Source: Fibrobacter succinogenes
GTDB taxonomy: Bacteria; Fibrobacterota; Fibrobacteria; Fibrobacterales; Fibrobacteraceae
DNA length: 51,081 bases
Assembly: GCA_902761355.1 (NCBI GenBank)
Contig: CACWJY010000013.1
Location: forward strand, 1 to 51,081
Direction: 5' to 3'
Part shown: positions 29,303-38,548 of the stretch, piece after piece
Numbering within the stretch: position 1 is the stretch's first letter
How the letters are laid out: each line of letters begins with the position of its first letter
Program-made: the position numbers and the translations under genes
The notes under the pieces: model-generated
Database searches by the model: none
Told to the model about the DNA's origin: nothing
Seen by the model: only the letters and a program-made list of their open reading frames with translations

Positions 29303-31153
29303 ATGCTTGACTATTTAATTCCCTATTTGACCAGAACATTCTCGTTTGACCCGAATAGTCCGCTGCTATTTACGCAGTTTTATTTCTGGGGATTTTTCGC
29401 CGTTGTCTTTGCGTTCCTCACCCTCGTCAAGAACCGCATCCTGCTCCGCAATGCATTTCTATTTGCGACCAGCATGTTCTTCTACTACAAGACGAGCGGC
29501 AGCTATGTGTGCATCCTGGTTTTCTGCGTCATCGCAAACTTCTTTATCGGCAACTGGATTGAAAAGGCAGAACAGCACTGGAAAAAGAAACTTTGGATGA
29601 TCATTATCGTCATCATCGACCTACTTGTTCTTTGCTACTATAAATACTCTTATTTCTTCCTTGACGCACTCTATGATTTTACCGGCATAGAACTTCACGT
29701 CTACAATTTTTTCGCCGCCGCAAGCAACAAGATGTTCGGCACCCATTCGCTTGTCGACACCATCATTCTCCCCGTCGGCATCTCGTTCTTTACATTCCAG
29801 GCAATCAGTTACTGCATCGACATTTACCGAGGCAAAATTTCGGCCGTCAAGAACATTCTCGATTTCGGTTTCTACCTTACGTTCTTCCCGCAGCTAGTCG
29901 CAGGCCCGATTGTGCGTGCCGACAAGTTCGTTCCACAACTTTACCGCAAATATTTCTTGCCCCGCCGCACCTTCGGCATCGCCGTTTTCTGGATTCTAAA
30001 CGGACTTGCCAAGAAGATTATTTTGAGCGACTACCTAGCCACCAATTTTGTGGACCGCGTTTTTGAGACTCCCCTACTGTTTACCGGTCTTGAAAACCTG
30101 ATTGCTCTTTTCGCCTACTCATTGCAGGTTTACGCCGACTTCTCCGGTTACACCGATATCGCTATTGGCGTCGCCCTCCTCATGGGTTTCCGCCTGCCTC
30201 AAAACTTCAACAGTCCCTACAAGGCTCTCAGCCCCACCGAATTCTGGCGTCGTTGGCACATTTCGCTTTCGAGCTGGTGGCGCGACTACCTGTACATTCC
30301 CCTGGGCGGTAACCGTAACGCCACCCTCGGCACCTATTTCTGGATGGGATTCTTGAGCCTTGTCGCCATCCTCCTTTCGGGGAGCGTCTGGGTCGGCATC
30401 GCCCTCGGCCTATTCTTCCTCTACATTGCCATTTACGCTTATTTTAAGCCCGAGTCCCGCAAGTTCATTACCACCAATATGAACGCTATGTCTACGCAAA
30501 TCGTAGGTGGTTGGTGGCACGGAGCCAGCTGGAACTTTATCATCTGGGGAGGCCTCAACGGTTTCGGCCAGGTATTCAACAAATTCTGGGTCAAACGGGG
30601 CATCACCTTCCGCGCCTCGGCCGCATTCCTGCTCTTTGCAGCAAGCGCCATTATTTTTAAAGAAACCCACACCGCCATTTTTGCAATTACAGCAGTCTAT
30701 TTCGGAGTCCTATTCACGGGAATCTATGCGGTCATGATTTTCCGACTGTTCAGTGACAAATACATCCACGGACTTTACGTTGCTTGGAACGTCACACTGA
30801 CCTTCGTGTTCATCACGTTTACGCGACTTTTCTTCCGCGCCGGTTCTAACCTTGACCCTGCCGAAGCAAACGAAGTTGCCTGGAACACCGCTAAGAACAT
30901 GGTGCAGCAAATGGGCACCGCCTGGAAATGGGAAACGCTCGGCACCATCGCCTGGGAACACATCAACATCATCCTCGTATTTATCGCAGGCATGCTGATT
31001 CACTGGATTCCCAAAAAATTCAAGAGTCGCTACCGCATCATGTTTGCATCGCAGCCTGTCCCCCTGATGGTGATTTCGACCGCATTCATCATCTTTGTGA
31101 TTTACCAATTCATGAGTGCAGACAGCTGCCCGTTCATCTACTTCCAATTCTAG
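29303..31153 (+). CDS. MBOAT family O-acyltransferase
   Basis: A 616-aa multi-pass membrane protein of the AlgI/DltB/PatA type, which passes acyl groups (usually acetyl) across the membrane for O-acylation of polymers. RRWHISLSSWWRDYLYIPLGGNR begins near residue 315, and GGWWHGASWNFIIWGG near residue 408 contains the catalytic His. The 65 residues between them are about 40 more than in AlgI-type enzymes and look like additional membrane segments. About 12 hydrophobic stretches are evident. No clear Shine-Dalgarno precedes ATG 29303. Polymer substrate unknown: peptidoglycan, cellulose-like or surface glycan are all possible. Confidence 0.9.
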   Translation: MLDYLIPYLTRTFSFDPNSPLLFTQFYFWGFFAVVFAFLTLVKNRILLRNAFLFATSMFFYYKTSGSYVCILVFCVIANFFIGNWIEKAEQHWKKKLWMIIIVIIDLLVLCYYKYSYFFLDALYDFTGIELHVYNFFAAASNKMFGTHSLVDTIILPVGISFFTFQAISYCIDIYRGKISAVKNILDFGFYLTFFPQLVAGPIVRADKFVPQLYRKYFLPRRTFGIAVFWILNGLAKKIILSDYLATNFVDRVFETPLLFTGLENLIALFAYSLQVYADFSGYTDIAIGVALLMGFRLPQNFNSPYKALSPTEFWRRWHISLSSWWRDYLYIPLGGNRNATLGTYFWMGFLSLVAILLSGSVWVGIALGLFFLYIAIYAYFKPESRKFITTNMNAMSTQIVGGWWHGASWNFIIWGGLNGFGQVFNKFWVKRGITFRASAAFLLFAASAIIFKETHTAIFAITAVYFGVLFTGIYAVMIFRLFSDKYIHGLYVAWNVTLTFVFITFTRLFFRAGSNLDPAEANEVAWNTAKNMVQQMGTAWKWETLGTIAWEHINIILVFIAGMLIHWIPKKFKSRYRIMFASQPVPLMVISTAFIIFVIYQFMSADSCPFIYFQF

Positions 31154-31349
31154 GCATTCCTAAAACAGCGCAACGTAGCAAGTATAAAGGAAAATCCCCC
31201 GCATCGGCGAGGGATTTTTTGTGTTTAAGAGTTCTGGTGTACTTCGTCTTGTCGCGGACGATTCTTGTCCGCAGGGTGGCTCCGTTCTGGGAGCCGTCAA
31301 TGCGCAGCGTTCTGAGCCTTGCGCTTTCTTTTGCGTCGTTTTTAGCCAT
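31134..31349 (-). CDS. Small basic protein of unknown function (MAKNDAKES type)
   Basis: A 71-aa Lys/Arg-rich ORF. It has the best Shine-Dalgarno in the window, AAGGAGG (31361-31355) 5 nt from ATG 31349, and a promoter-like TTTG-N18-TATATTTA upstream, so I consider it real. The first 45 residues (with TLRIDGSQNGATLRTRIV) look protein-like. The last 25 are encoded by the MBOAT terminator hairpin and overlap the MBOAT C-terminus, so they may be read-through after loss of an earlier stop. A TAA in the next frame lies at about codon 43. It could bind nucleic acid, given its charge; no family is recognised. Confidence 0.55.
   Translation of the reverse strand: MAKNDAKESARLRTLRIDGSQNGATLRTRIVRDKTKYTRTLKHKKSLADAGDFPLYLLRCAVLGMPRIGSR
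31191..31220 (+). terminator. Terminator of MBOAT operon
   Basis: CCCCCGC-ATCG-GCGAGGG stem with one mismatch (31196-31213), then A and six T. It ends the hisS/SGNH/MBOAT run and lies inside the minus-strand small ORF. Confidence 0.8.
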
Positions 31350-31354
31350 AACGG

Positions 31355-31397
31355 CCTCCTTAGGGGGTAAATATAAATTATTTTTACGACATACAAA
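31355..31397 (-). promoter_or_regulatory. Promoter and strong Shine-Dalgarno of small basic ORF
   Basis: On the minus strand TTTG (31397-31394), 18 nt, TATATTTA (31375-31368), then AAGGAGG (31361-31355). It is divergent from the lipoprotein gene starting at 31406. Confidence 0.55.
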
Positions 31398-31405
31398 GGA
31401 TTTTT

Positions 31406-32332
31406 ATGAAAAAAGCATACAGCATTCTGTTTTCCGCCCTACTGATGGTCGCTTGTGGCGATGACACCTCTACATCTGCTTCGAATAATGGTATTTCATC
31501 AAACATTCAAGAAACGAACAACGAACCTGTCTCAAATTCCGGAGACGGCAAAATCATCATAAAGCAAATTCCGACTTTTGGAGAGTTAAATGGAAAGCCG
31601 TATTTTTATACAACGCAACCAAGATGCGTATACAAAGACGGCGTCTTAACCTTAATGGCAGACACCTCAGACAATGCGTACTTCTACACAATTGCCAACG
31701 ACACACTTACTCTAAGCCATGTGGATTTAGACAAAGTCCTTGCAGGTACTTACGAAGAACCCAATGCATCGGAAACTTATTACGGACAAAATACAATCCT
31801 CGAAAGCGAATGGGAAAATCTTTGCTATTACAACCTAAACGGAGACTACACCAATTGCAGTCAAAGATATTCCTATATCATATCAAAGGACACCATTTAT
31901 ATAGCACAATCCATTCCCTTTGACAACGACTATGAGATATTTGATATTACCAGAACTGTCTCCCATACAGAACTAGGTCCTTACGACGAAATGAGCGACG
32001 CAGAACGTTCCGCAAAATATGCCGAAAACGGAATCACCATCGATTCATCTAGCGCCAAAATTTTGATAACGATAAAAGACAAAGGTTCCTTCTCCATCGA
32101 CGATATGAAAATTTCCTATATCAACAGTGAAGATATTTCCGCACAAATCACTGTTTCGGCAGGCGAAAAAAAATGTTCTTACACTGCAACCTATAATCAA
32201 AATCCCATAAAAAATTGTTCCGAAGAATATCTTCCCTACCTAAAAATTGATTCCTACGACGGTTATGTTTATTCATACCTAAAAAGCAACCAAGAAGAAT
32301 TCGACGCCTGCCTAGAGAGCTTACTTGATTGA
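31406..32332 (+). CDS. Hypothetical lipoprotein
   Basis: A 308-aa predicted lipoprotein: lipobox LMVAC with Cys near residue 17, then a Ser/Asn/Thr-rich spacer (about residues 20-48). The rest is beta-rich with many Tyr, Asp and Asn and several Cys, suggesting a compact extracytoplasmic domain. No family is recognised. ATG 31406 has AAAGGA 5 nt upstream. Its stop overlaps the tilS start by 4 nt (TTGA), so it is transcribed with tilS, which is an odd partner and probably a position effect. Confidence 0.75.
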   Translation: MKKAYSILFSALLMVACGDDTSTSASNNGISSNIQETNNEPVSNSGDGKIIIKQIPTFGELNGKPYFYTTQPRCVYKDGVLTLMADTSDNAYFYTIANDTLTLSHVDLDKVLAGTYEEPNASETYYGQNTILESEWENLCYYNLNGDYTNCSQRYSYIISKDTIYIAQSIPFDNDYEIFDITRTVSHTELGPYDEMSDAERSAKYAENGITIDSSSAKILITIKDKGSFSIDDMKISYINSEDISAQITVSAGEKKCSYTATYNQNPIKNCSEEYLPYLKIDSYDGYVYSYLKSNQEEFDACLESLLD

Positions 32333-33378
32333 GTTTTGATTTAGCGCAAAATATTCGCCATTACGATTTCAAACGCCTGCTACTTGCAGTTTCAGGCGGG
32401 TTAGATTCTATTTGTCTAGCGCATTATTTTATTTGCAATAAAGAGGCTTTGGGCATTGAATGGCTCGGGATTGCGCATGTACATCACGGGCTACGCGAAG
32501 GAACTGCCGACCGAGATGCCGCATTTGTTGAAGCATTCGCGAAAGCGCATAACATTCCATTTTTCTTGAAGAAACTGGACGGAGATGCGCTAAAAAAAGC
32601 CGAAGGTTCTCTCGAAGAAAACGCAAGGGATGCAAGGTACAAGGCGCTACAGATTGCCGCCGAAAATTGCGATGCCATCGTAACGGCGCATCATGCCGGA
32701 GACCAGGCAGAAACCATGTACATGCGACTCCGCCGAGGAACAACGCTGGCAGGGCTCCGCGGCATTCAAGAAGTACGAGACAACATTTATCGCCCTCTGC
32801 TAAACACGACACGAGCAGAACTTCTTGCATATGCCCGCGAAAATAACCTTGAGTGGTGCGAAGACGAAAGTAATTCTGACGTAAAATTTGCACGCAACAA
32901 GGTGCGCCATGTTTACCTTCCACAGCTCGCAAGAGAATACTGTGACGCTGCTACGCAATTGTGTCGGATTGCCTCGTTTGCCGACAAGGCGTATGCGAAG
33001 GTAATTGATAAATGCAACGAGTTATTCAACCCCATTGTGTCTCTTGAAAAGGAGATGTCCGCTGTCATCCCGGCCTTGTGCCAAGACGGGCAAGACATTT
33101 CCTCGATCAAATTGAACAAAAAGGCGCTCCGTAAGGTCCTGCTCGCGCATGTTAACACAGACTTGTCGGAAATGTTCCGTTTGTGGCTTTCTGAGCTTGG
33201 ATTCCGCTTTCCGATTGGATTCTTTTACGACCCCAAGGAGCCGGCGCACATTAAAATTCCGCACCGAGCCTCCTACCGCAAGCGTTCTATCGTAAAAATC
33301 GGCTCAACCGTCTTAATTTGTGAATTTAAGGACGTTGCAGAGGCATCAAAATTTGTATTTTGCGGAATGAAAGAATAA
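32329..33378 (+). CDS. tilS: tRNA(Ile)-lysidine synthetase
   Basis: A 349-aa PP-loop ATPase that converts C34 of the CAU anticodon of minor tRNA-Ile to lysidine. The P-loop SGGLDS is near residue 21, HVHHGLRE near residue 50, and TAHHAGDQAETMYMRLRRGT near residue 118, all typical of TilS. It is shorter than E. coli TilS (about 430 aa) but keeps a helical extension. It appears to start at TTG 32329, which overlaps the stop of the lipoprotein; the next ATG is far inside the conserved domain. It sits 9 nt upstream of ftsH, a common tilS-ftsH order. Confidence 0.93.
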   Translation: MSFDLAQNIRHYDFKRLLLAVSGGLDSICLAHYFICNKEALGIEWLGIAHVHHGLREGTADRDAAFVEAFAKAHNIPFFLKKLDGDALKKAEGSLEENARDARYKALQIAAENCDAIVTAHHAGDQAETMYMRLRRGTTLAGLRGIQEVRDNIYRPLLNTTRAELLAYARENNLEWCEDESNSDVKFARNKVRHVYLPQLAREYCDAATQLCRIASFADKAYAKVIDKCNELFNPIVSLEKEMSAVIPALCQDGQDISSIKLNKKALRKVLLAHVNTDLSEMFRLWLSELGFRFPIGFFYDPKEPAHIKIPHRASYRKRSIVKIGSTVLICEFKDVAEASKFVFCGMKE

Positions 33379-33387
33379 AAGGATTTT

Positions 33388-35547
33388 ATGAGTCAAGGAA
33401 AACCCACTCCCCCCTACCGTAGCAAGAACTTTATCATTTTGTTGGTGATGATTCTCCTGTTGTTCGTCATGTTCCCGCTTGCAGGGAAAGACGGCGAATC
33501 AGACATTACGCGCACCGAATTTTTAGCCATGATGGGTGATTCCACCAAGGTCATTACCGAACTTTCGCTCCAAAAGACTCCCGACGGCGTGATTATCGAA
33601 GGTAAGCGCGAAATGAGTGCCGAAGAAAAGGCCGAAGCGAAAAAGAACCAGAGCGCGCTCGCCCGCTTCACCAAATCAAGTGATAACGGAAATACGAAAG
33701 CATTCCGCAGCCACATGCTCGAAGTGAGCAACGACCAGATTACCGCCTGGGAAATGTACAAAGGCGTCAAGGTCAAGGTCATTCATGAATCTAGCACCTG
33801 GCTCGATACCATCGTGGCCTTCTTGCCCGCGATTCTCTTGATTGTATTCTTCTACCTGATGATGAACCGCCAGATGGGTGGCGGCGGCAAGGGACCGTTC
33901 AGCTTTGGCAAAAGCCAGGCAAAGCAGTTGAACGGCAAGCAGAAGACCACCTTTAATGATGTTGCCGGTTGCGACGAAGCCAAACAGGACTTGCAGGAAC
34001 TCGTTGAATTTTTGAAGGACCCGAAAAAATTCGACGCCCTCGGCGGACGCATTCCGAAGGGAGCATTACTCGTCGGTCCTCCGGGTACCGGTAAGACGCT
34101 CCTCGCCCGCGCTGTTGCAGGCGAAGCAGGCGTGCCGTTCTTCAGCATGTCCGGTTCTGACTTTGTAGAAATGTTCGTGGGCGTGGGTGCTAGCCGCGTG
34201 CGCGACCTCTTTGAAACCGGCAAGAAGAACGCCCCGTGTATTCTGTTCATCGACGAAATCGACGCCGTAGGTCGCCAGCGTGGTGCAGGTCTCGGTGGCG
34301 GTCACGACGAACGCGAACAGACCTTGAACCAGTTGCTGGTGGAAATGGACGGCTTTACCGCCAACGAAGGCGTAATTTTGATTGCCGCGACCAACCGCCC
34401 CGACGTACTCGACAAGGCATTGCTGCGCCCCGGTCGCTTTGACCGTCAAATTGTGGTAGGACTCCCCGACCTCAAGGGCCGCGAAGAAATCTTGAAGGTT
34501 CACCTAAAAAAGCGCAAGGTGCCTCTCGCCGACGATGTAGATGTAAAGGCCGTCGCAAAGGGTACTCCTGGTCTTGCAGGTGCAGACCTCGAAAACTTGG
34601 TGAACGAAGCAGCCCTCCTTGCCGCACGCTTCAACAACAAGAAAGTCACGATGCTCGACTTTGAAGAAGCCCGCGACAAGCTCAGCATGGGTGCCGAGCG
34701 CCGCACGCTTCTGATGACCGACGAAGAAAAGCGCCACACGGCCTACCACGAAGCAGGCCACGCTTTGATGACGCTCTTGTGCAAGCATTCCGACCCGCTC
34801 CACAAGATTACGATTATTCCGCGCGGTCGCGCCCTCGGTGTCACCATGAGCCTGCCCGAACGCGACCAGGTAAGCTACAGCCGCGAATACGCCGAAGAAC
34901 GCATCATGATCATGATGTCTGGCCGCCTTGCCGAACTCATTTTCTTCAACCACCAGAGCACGGGTGCCAGCAACGACATTCAGCGCGCTACCGAACTTGC
35001 CCGCAAGATGGTGACGGAATGGGGCTTCGACGACGAAATCGGTCCGGTCTGCTACAGCCGCACCGACGGCGAAGTGTTCCTCGGCCGTGAAATTAGCAAG
35101 CCGAAGGAAATGTCCGAAATGATGGCCGAAAAGATCGACAATGCGGTAAACAACCTCATCAAGCGTCTGGACCTGGCCGCCAAGAAACTCATCGAAGAAA
35201 ACAAGGACAAGTTGATTGACCTCGCCGAAGCACTCTTCGAATTCGAAGTGCTTGACCGCGAAGAAATTGACCGCGTGATGGCCGGCGAAAAACTGACCGG
35301 TACCAAGAAGAGCCGCCAGTACAAGGCACTCGAAGAAATGGAAGAAAAGAAGAAGCGCGAAAATACGCCGCCGCCTGACCCGGGCAAACAGCCGCCGGTA
35401 GCCCCGGTGACCGACGCAGCCCCTGTCGCCGAAATCAAGCCCGCACCCGCCGCCGGTGGTTCGGCAGGCTCACCAACCGTTACGCCGTCAGTGAACGACG
35501 GCGATGCACAATCATCTACTGTAGAATCGCATCAGGATAATTCGTAA
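33388..35547 (+). CDS. ftsH: ATP-dependent zinc metalloprotease FtsH
   Basis: A 719-aa membrane-anchored AAA+ protease that degrades damaged or short-lived membrane and cytoplasmic proteins. Two membrane helices (about residues 10-30 and 150-170) flank a periplasmic domain; Walker A GPPGTGKT is near residue 230, Walker [11 protein letters not shown] near residue 287, the SRH region [20 protein letters not shown] near residue 332, and the zinc site HEAGH near residue 454. The tail is Pro/Ala-rich and longer than in E. coli FtsH. Start ATG has AAAGGA 5 nt upstream. The stop TAA overlaps folP ATG (TAATG). Confidence 0.97.
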   Translation: MSQGKPTPPYRSKNFIILLVMILLLFVMFPLAGKDGESDITRTEFLAMMGDSTKVITELSLQKTPDGVIIEGKREMSAEEKAEAKKNQSALARFTKSSDNGNTKAFRSHMLEVSNDQITAWEMYKGVKVKVIHESSTWLDTIVAFLPAILLIVFFYLMMNRQMGGGGKGPFSFGKSQAKQLNGKQKTTFNDVAGCDEAKQDLQELVEFLKDPKKFDALGGRIPKGALLVGPPGTGKTLLARAVAGEAGVPFFSMSGSDFVEMFVGVGASRVRDLFETGKKNAPCILFIDEIDAVGRQRGAGLGGGHDEREQTLNQLLVEMDGFTANEGVILIAATNRPDVLDKALLRPGRFDRQIVVGLPDLKGREEILKVHLKKRKVPLADDVDVKAVAKGTPGLAGADLENLVNEAALLAARFNNKKVTMLDFEEARDKLSMGAERRTLLMTDEEKRHTAYHEAGHALMTLLCKHSDPLHKITIIPRGRALGVTMSLPERDQVSYSREYAEERIMIMMSGRLAELIFFNHQSTGASNDIQRATELARKMVTEWGFDDEIGPVCYSRTDGEVFLGREISKPKEMSEMMAEKIDNAVNNLIKRLDLAAKKLIEENKDKLIDLAEALFEFEVLDREEIDRVMAGEKLTGTKKSRQYKALEEMEEKKKRENTPPPDPGKQPPVAPVTDAAPVAEIKPAPAAGGSAGSPTVTPSVNDGDAQSSTVESHQDNS

Positions 35548-36428
35548 TGTTCAAAGAAGTTCTGGATCATAGTCGCGCTCTCCCTTGGAAAATCGGCAAC
35601 AAGGTTTTGCCCTGCAAAACCCCGCTGATTATGGGCATTGTGAATGTGACTCCGGACAGTTTTTTTGACGGCGGCAAGCACAACAAGCCTGACGCCGCCT
35701 ACGAACACGCCTTGATGCTCTTGGATCAGGGCGCAGAAATTCTGGATATCGGTGGCGAAAGCAGCCGCCCGGGAAGCGCACCTGTCAGCCTACAAGAAGA
35801 ACTGGACCGCGTATGCCCCGTGGTAGAACGCCTAGCCAAGCTCGCCAAGGAACGCGAATTCTACATCTCGGTCGATACGGTCAAGGCAAAAGTGGCCGAA
35901 GAAACCATGAGGCTTGGCGCGCACATCATCAACGATATAAGCGCCTGCGCCATGGACCCAAACATGCTCCAGACCGTCGCAGACACCAAGGCCGCCGTCG
36001 TGCTAAATCACATCCGCGGAAATTTCGGCACCATGCAGCAGGACTTCAAGCCATACACAAACGTGGTACAAGAAGTCCGCGAAGAGCTCCTGTCGCAGGT
36101 GAAAAAACTTTTAGACCTCGGCGTCGAGCGCGAAAAGATTTGCATTGATCCGGGCATCGGATTCGGAAAAACGGCACAAGATAATATCGACTTGATGAAA
36201 TCGACCGAAGAATTCCTGAAAGACGGCTACCCCGTTCTCATCGGAACCTCTCGCAAGTCCTATATTGGTAAAATGCCCGGTCTCGAAACGAGCGACCGCT
36301 TGATTCCGACAGTAACTGCAGGAATTGTGGCCGTACTCGGAGGCGCAAGCTGCATTCGCGTGCACGACGTGAAAGAGGCCAAGGAATCGTTGCTGTATTT
36401 GGAGGCGTTAAGAAATGATTCTGTTTAA
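35547..36428 (+). CDS. folP: Dihydropteroate synthase
   Basis: A 293-aa TIM-barrel enzyme of folate synthesis that joins p-aminobenzoate to hydroxymethyl-dihydropterin pyrophosphate. The IMGIVNVTPDSFFDGGK motif near residue 28 and DIGGESSRPGS near residue 68 are the pterin and phosphate sites; IDPGIGFGKT near residue 200 and the GTSRKSYIG loop near residue 232 complete the family signature. The start overlaps the ftsH stop (TAATG) and the end overlaps cdaA by 14 nt, so the three are tightly coupled. Confidence 0.96.
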   Translation: MFKEVLDHSRALPWKIGNKVLPCKTPLIMGIVNVTPDSFFDGGKHNKPDAAYEHALMLLDQGAEILDIGGESSRPGSAPVSLQEELDRVCPVVERLAKLAKEREFYISVDTVKAKVAEETMRLGAHIINDISACAMDPNMLQTVADTKAAVVLNHIRGNFGTMQQDFKPYTNVVQEVREELLSQVKKLLDLGVEREKICIDPGIGFGKTAQDNIDLMKSTEEFLKDGYPVLIGTSRKSYIGKMPGLETSDRLIPTVTAGIVAVLGGASCIRVHDVKEAKESLLYLEALRNDSV

Positions 36429-37254
36429 GCTATTCGGGATTATCGATGTGCGTCCGGCAGATATTCTGGACGTGCTCCTGATATCCATTATCATCTACTA
36501 CATCTTCTTGCTGTTCCGCGGTACACGTGCCGCCCAGATGATTTTTGGCGGCCTGTTGCTGATTCTTGCCTGGATTATCGCGCAGTGGTGGGAACTCCAC
36601 ACCGTCGTGTGGCTTATCAGTAACCTTGCGACCCTCGGTATTATCGCACTCGTGATTCTTTTCCAGCCCGAAATTCGAAGCGCCCTCACCCGTATCGGTC
36701 AGGCAGCCAGTAAGCTCGATTTCCACAACCTGTTTTTCCATTCCAGCGGTCTCGACGAAATCACCAAGACCATCGCAAGCGCCTGCCAAGACCTGGCAAA
36801 GACACACACCGGTGCGCTGATTGTGCTTGAAAAGCGCGTAGGACTTCGTAACTACGCCGACACCGGTGAAATCCTGGATGCACGTATTAGCTCCAGACTT
36901 TTACGCGCCCTCTTCTTCCCGAATTCAGCATTGCATGACGGTGCCGTGATTATGAACAGCAAGAGGATTGTTGCAGCAGGCTGTATCTTGCCAATGCCCA
37001 CGGGTAACGCCGAAAAAGAAGCTGGCTACGGCATGCGTCACCGCGCTGCTAAGGCTCTCGCCGCCGAATGCGACGCCCTCGTGATAGTCGTCTCCGAAGA
37101 AACAGGCTACATCTCTATTGCTTACCGCAACAGCCTGCGCCGTAATATCAGCGTCGGCGAACTTAAACAAGAAATCATCCGCCACTGGGGCGAACTCTTT
37201 AACGACGTGCGAGAAACCGCGAAAACAGAAATCGCAGAGGATAAGGCAAGCTAA
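36415..37254 (+). CDS. cdaA: Diadenylate cyclase (c-di-AMP synthase)
   Basis: A 279-aa membrane cyclase that forms c-di-AMP from two ATP. Three N-terminal membrane helices (to about residue 85) precede the DAC domain, with the catalytic DGAVIM near residue 175 and the RHRAAKA motif near residue 205. Architecture and length match CdaA/DacA rather than DisA. folP-cdaA adjacency is common in other phyla. c-di-AMP usually controls turgor and cell-wall balance; no cdaR or c-di-AMP riboswitch is visible here. Confidence 0.94.
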   Translation: MILFKLFGIIDVRPADILDVLLISIIIYYIFLLFRGTRAAQMIFGGLLLILAWIIAQWWELHTVVWLISNLATLGIIALVILFQPEIRSALTRIGQAASKLDFHNLFFHSSGLDEITKTIASACQDLAKTHTGALIVLEKRVGLRNYADTGEILDARISSRLLRALFFPNSALHDGAVIMNSKRIVAAGCILPMPTGNAEKEAGYGMRHRAAKALAAECDALVIVVSEETGYISIAYRNSLRRNISVGELKQEIIRHWGELFNDVRETAKTEIAEDKAS

Positions 37255-37259
37255 ATTTT

Positions 37260-38519
37260 ATGGCAAACGAAAACGAAGATCAGTTGAAGAATAAACGCAA
37301 GAAAAAGAACATCACCATTCTCGTATTGATGTTCCTCTTGCTAGTGACCCTTTTTATTGTACAGTGCCACCTCGACCAAATTAGGCAAGAAGCCCTCGCC
37401 AAGGAAAAAGAAACTTTCCTCGAAATGCAACGTCGTCAGACACTCGACAGTCTCCGCGCTCTGGAGCAGGCCCGCGCCGACAGCATCCGCATGGCCGATT
37501 CGTTGGCAAAACTTAGCGCCGATAGTGTTCGTATCGCAGATAGCCTGCGAATTGCAGACAGTCTCCGAGTTGCCGACTCGCTCGCCGCCCTCAAGAACAA
37601 TGTGAACCGCGACAGCATTCGCCACGTGCGCGATAGCCTGAACCACATCAAGGATAGCCTTGCTGCGATTGACAAGGCACGTGCCGATAGCCTGCAGCGC
37701 ATCGCCGATTCGCTGGCCGTCATCGAAAAGGCAAAAGCCGATTCGCTCGAAAAGAAGCGTATCCAAGACAGCATCCGTGCTGCCGACCAGGTACCGCCCG
37801 TCGCCGAAATAGCACCGCCCGCAGGCCGCTACTACGATCCGATTAAGCTCAAGGTCAAGTGCGAAGAAATCAAGTGCAAGACATTCCTCTCTATTGGCGA
37901 CACACTCCACGCGCAAGAAGCGGGCAAGGCTATCGAATACAACAAGACCGGCTCCGTTTTCTTCTACGCCGAAGACTCCGTGGGCAACCGCTCCGCCTGG
38001 GAAGAAGCTAAATACGACATGGCCAGCGACAACATCTGCGGCAAGAACGCCTACCCCGTTCCGCTCGGCGGCAAGACCGTTTGCGTAGACGCTTACGAAT
38101 ACCCGAACAAGGCTGACGAACTCCCCCGCGACATGGTGAGCCAGGAACAGGCTGCTAGTTTGTGCCAGCAAGAAGGCAAGCACCTTTGCAGCCTCGCCGA
38201 ATGGCAGGCTGCCTGCAAGAGCAAGGACAACACACGCTACAGCTACGGCGATAGCTACAAACAGAACAAGTGCAACACCAACACCAAGGCAGCCAAACGC
38301 AGCGGCCGTAAAGAACAGTGCCGCAGCTGGTATGGCATGTACGACATGAACGGGAACCTTTGGGAATGGACTTCGACTACGAGCAAGGACCACCCGAACA
38401 TGTACCTGGTCGCCGGCGGCGCCTGGAACACCAACAACGAAAGCAAGTGCACCGACAGCAAGTTCAGTTTCTATCCACAGAACCAGTATCCGAGCGTCGG
38501 ATTCCGCTGCTGTAAGTAA
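37260..38519 (+). CDS. Membrane-anchored FGE/SUMF1-like protein with DSL repeats
   Basis: A 419-aa protein. A basic cytoplasmic start (KNKRKKKN) and one membrane helix (about residues 18-36) lead to a helical stalk (about 60-175) with about 14 copies of a DS(L/I/V) motif at 6-, 7- or 11-residue intervals. A Pro-rich hinge is followed by a short beta domain, and the C-terminal 150 residues resemble the formylglycine-generating enzyme/SUMF1 fold: CSLAEWQAACKS, MYDMNGNLWEWTS, VAGGAWNTNN and PSVGFRCCK. Many Cys are present. In bacteria this fold often has roles other than sulfatase activation. It follows cdaA by 5 nt. A wall-spanning anchored sensor or binding protein is a reasonable guess. Confidence 0.78.
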   Translation: MANENEDQLKNKRKKKNITILVLMFLLLVTLFIVQCHLDQIRQEALAKEKETFLEMQRRQTLDSLRALEQARADSIRMADSLAKLSADSVRIADSLRIADSLRVADSLAALKNNVNRDSIRHVRDSLNHIKDSLAAIDKARADSLQRIADSLAVIEKAKADSLEKKRIQDSIRAADQVPPVAEIAPPAGRYYDPIKLKVKCEEIKCKTFLSIGDTLHAQEAGKAIEYNKTGSVFFYAEDSVGNRSAWEEAKYDMASDNICGKNAYPVPLGGKTVCVDAYEYPNKADELPRDMVSQEQAASLCQQEGKHLCSLAEWQAACKSKDNTRYSYGDSYKQNKCNTNTKAAKRSGRKEQCRSWYGMYDMNGNLWEWTSTTSKDHPNMYLVAGGAWNTNNESKCTDSKFSFYPQNQYPSVGFRCCK

Positions 38520-38548
38520 ATTCGGATTTCAGAATTCGGAGTTCGGAA

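Noticed and set aside
31160..31396. Overlapping minus-strand frame (78 codons) at the small basic ORF
   Set aside because: It shares the region but not the frame of the ORF with AAGGAGG; its start covers the promoter of that ORF and the translation looks random.
31406..32332. Lipoprotein and tilS as a functional pair
   Set aside because: Although the genes overlap by 4 nt, one is extracytoplasmic and the other modifies tRNA; adjacency is more likely positional.
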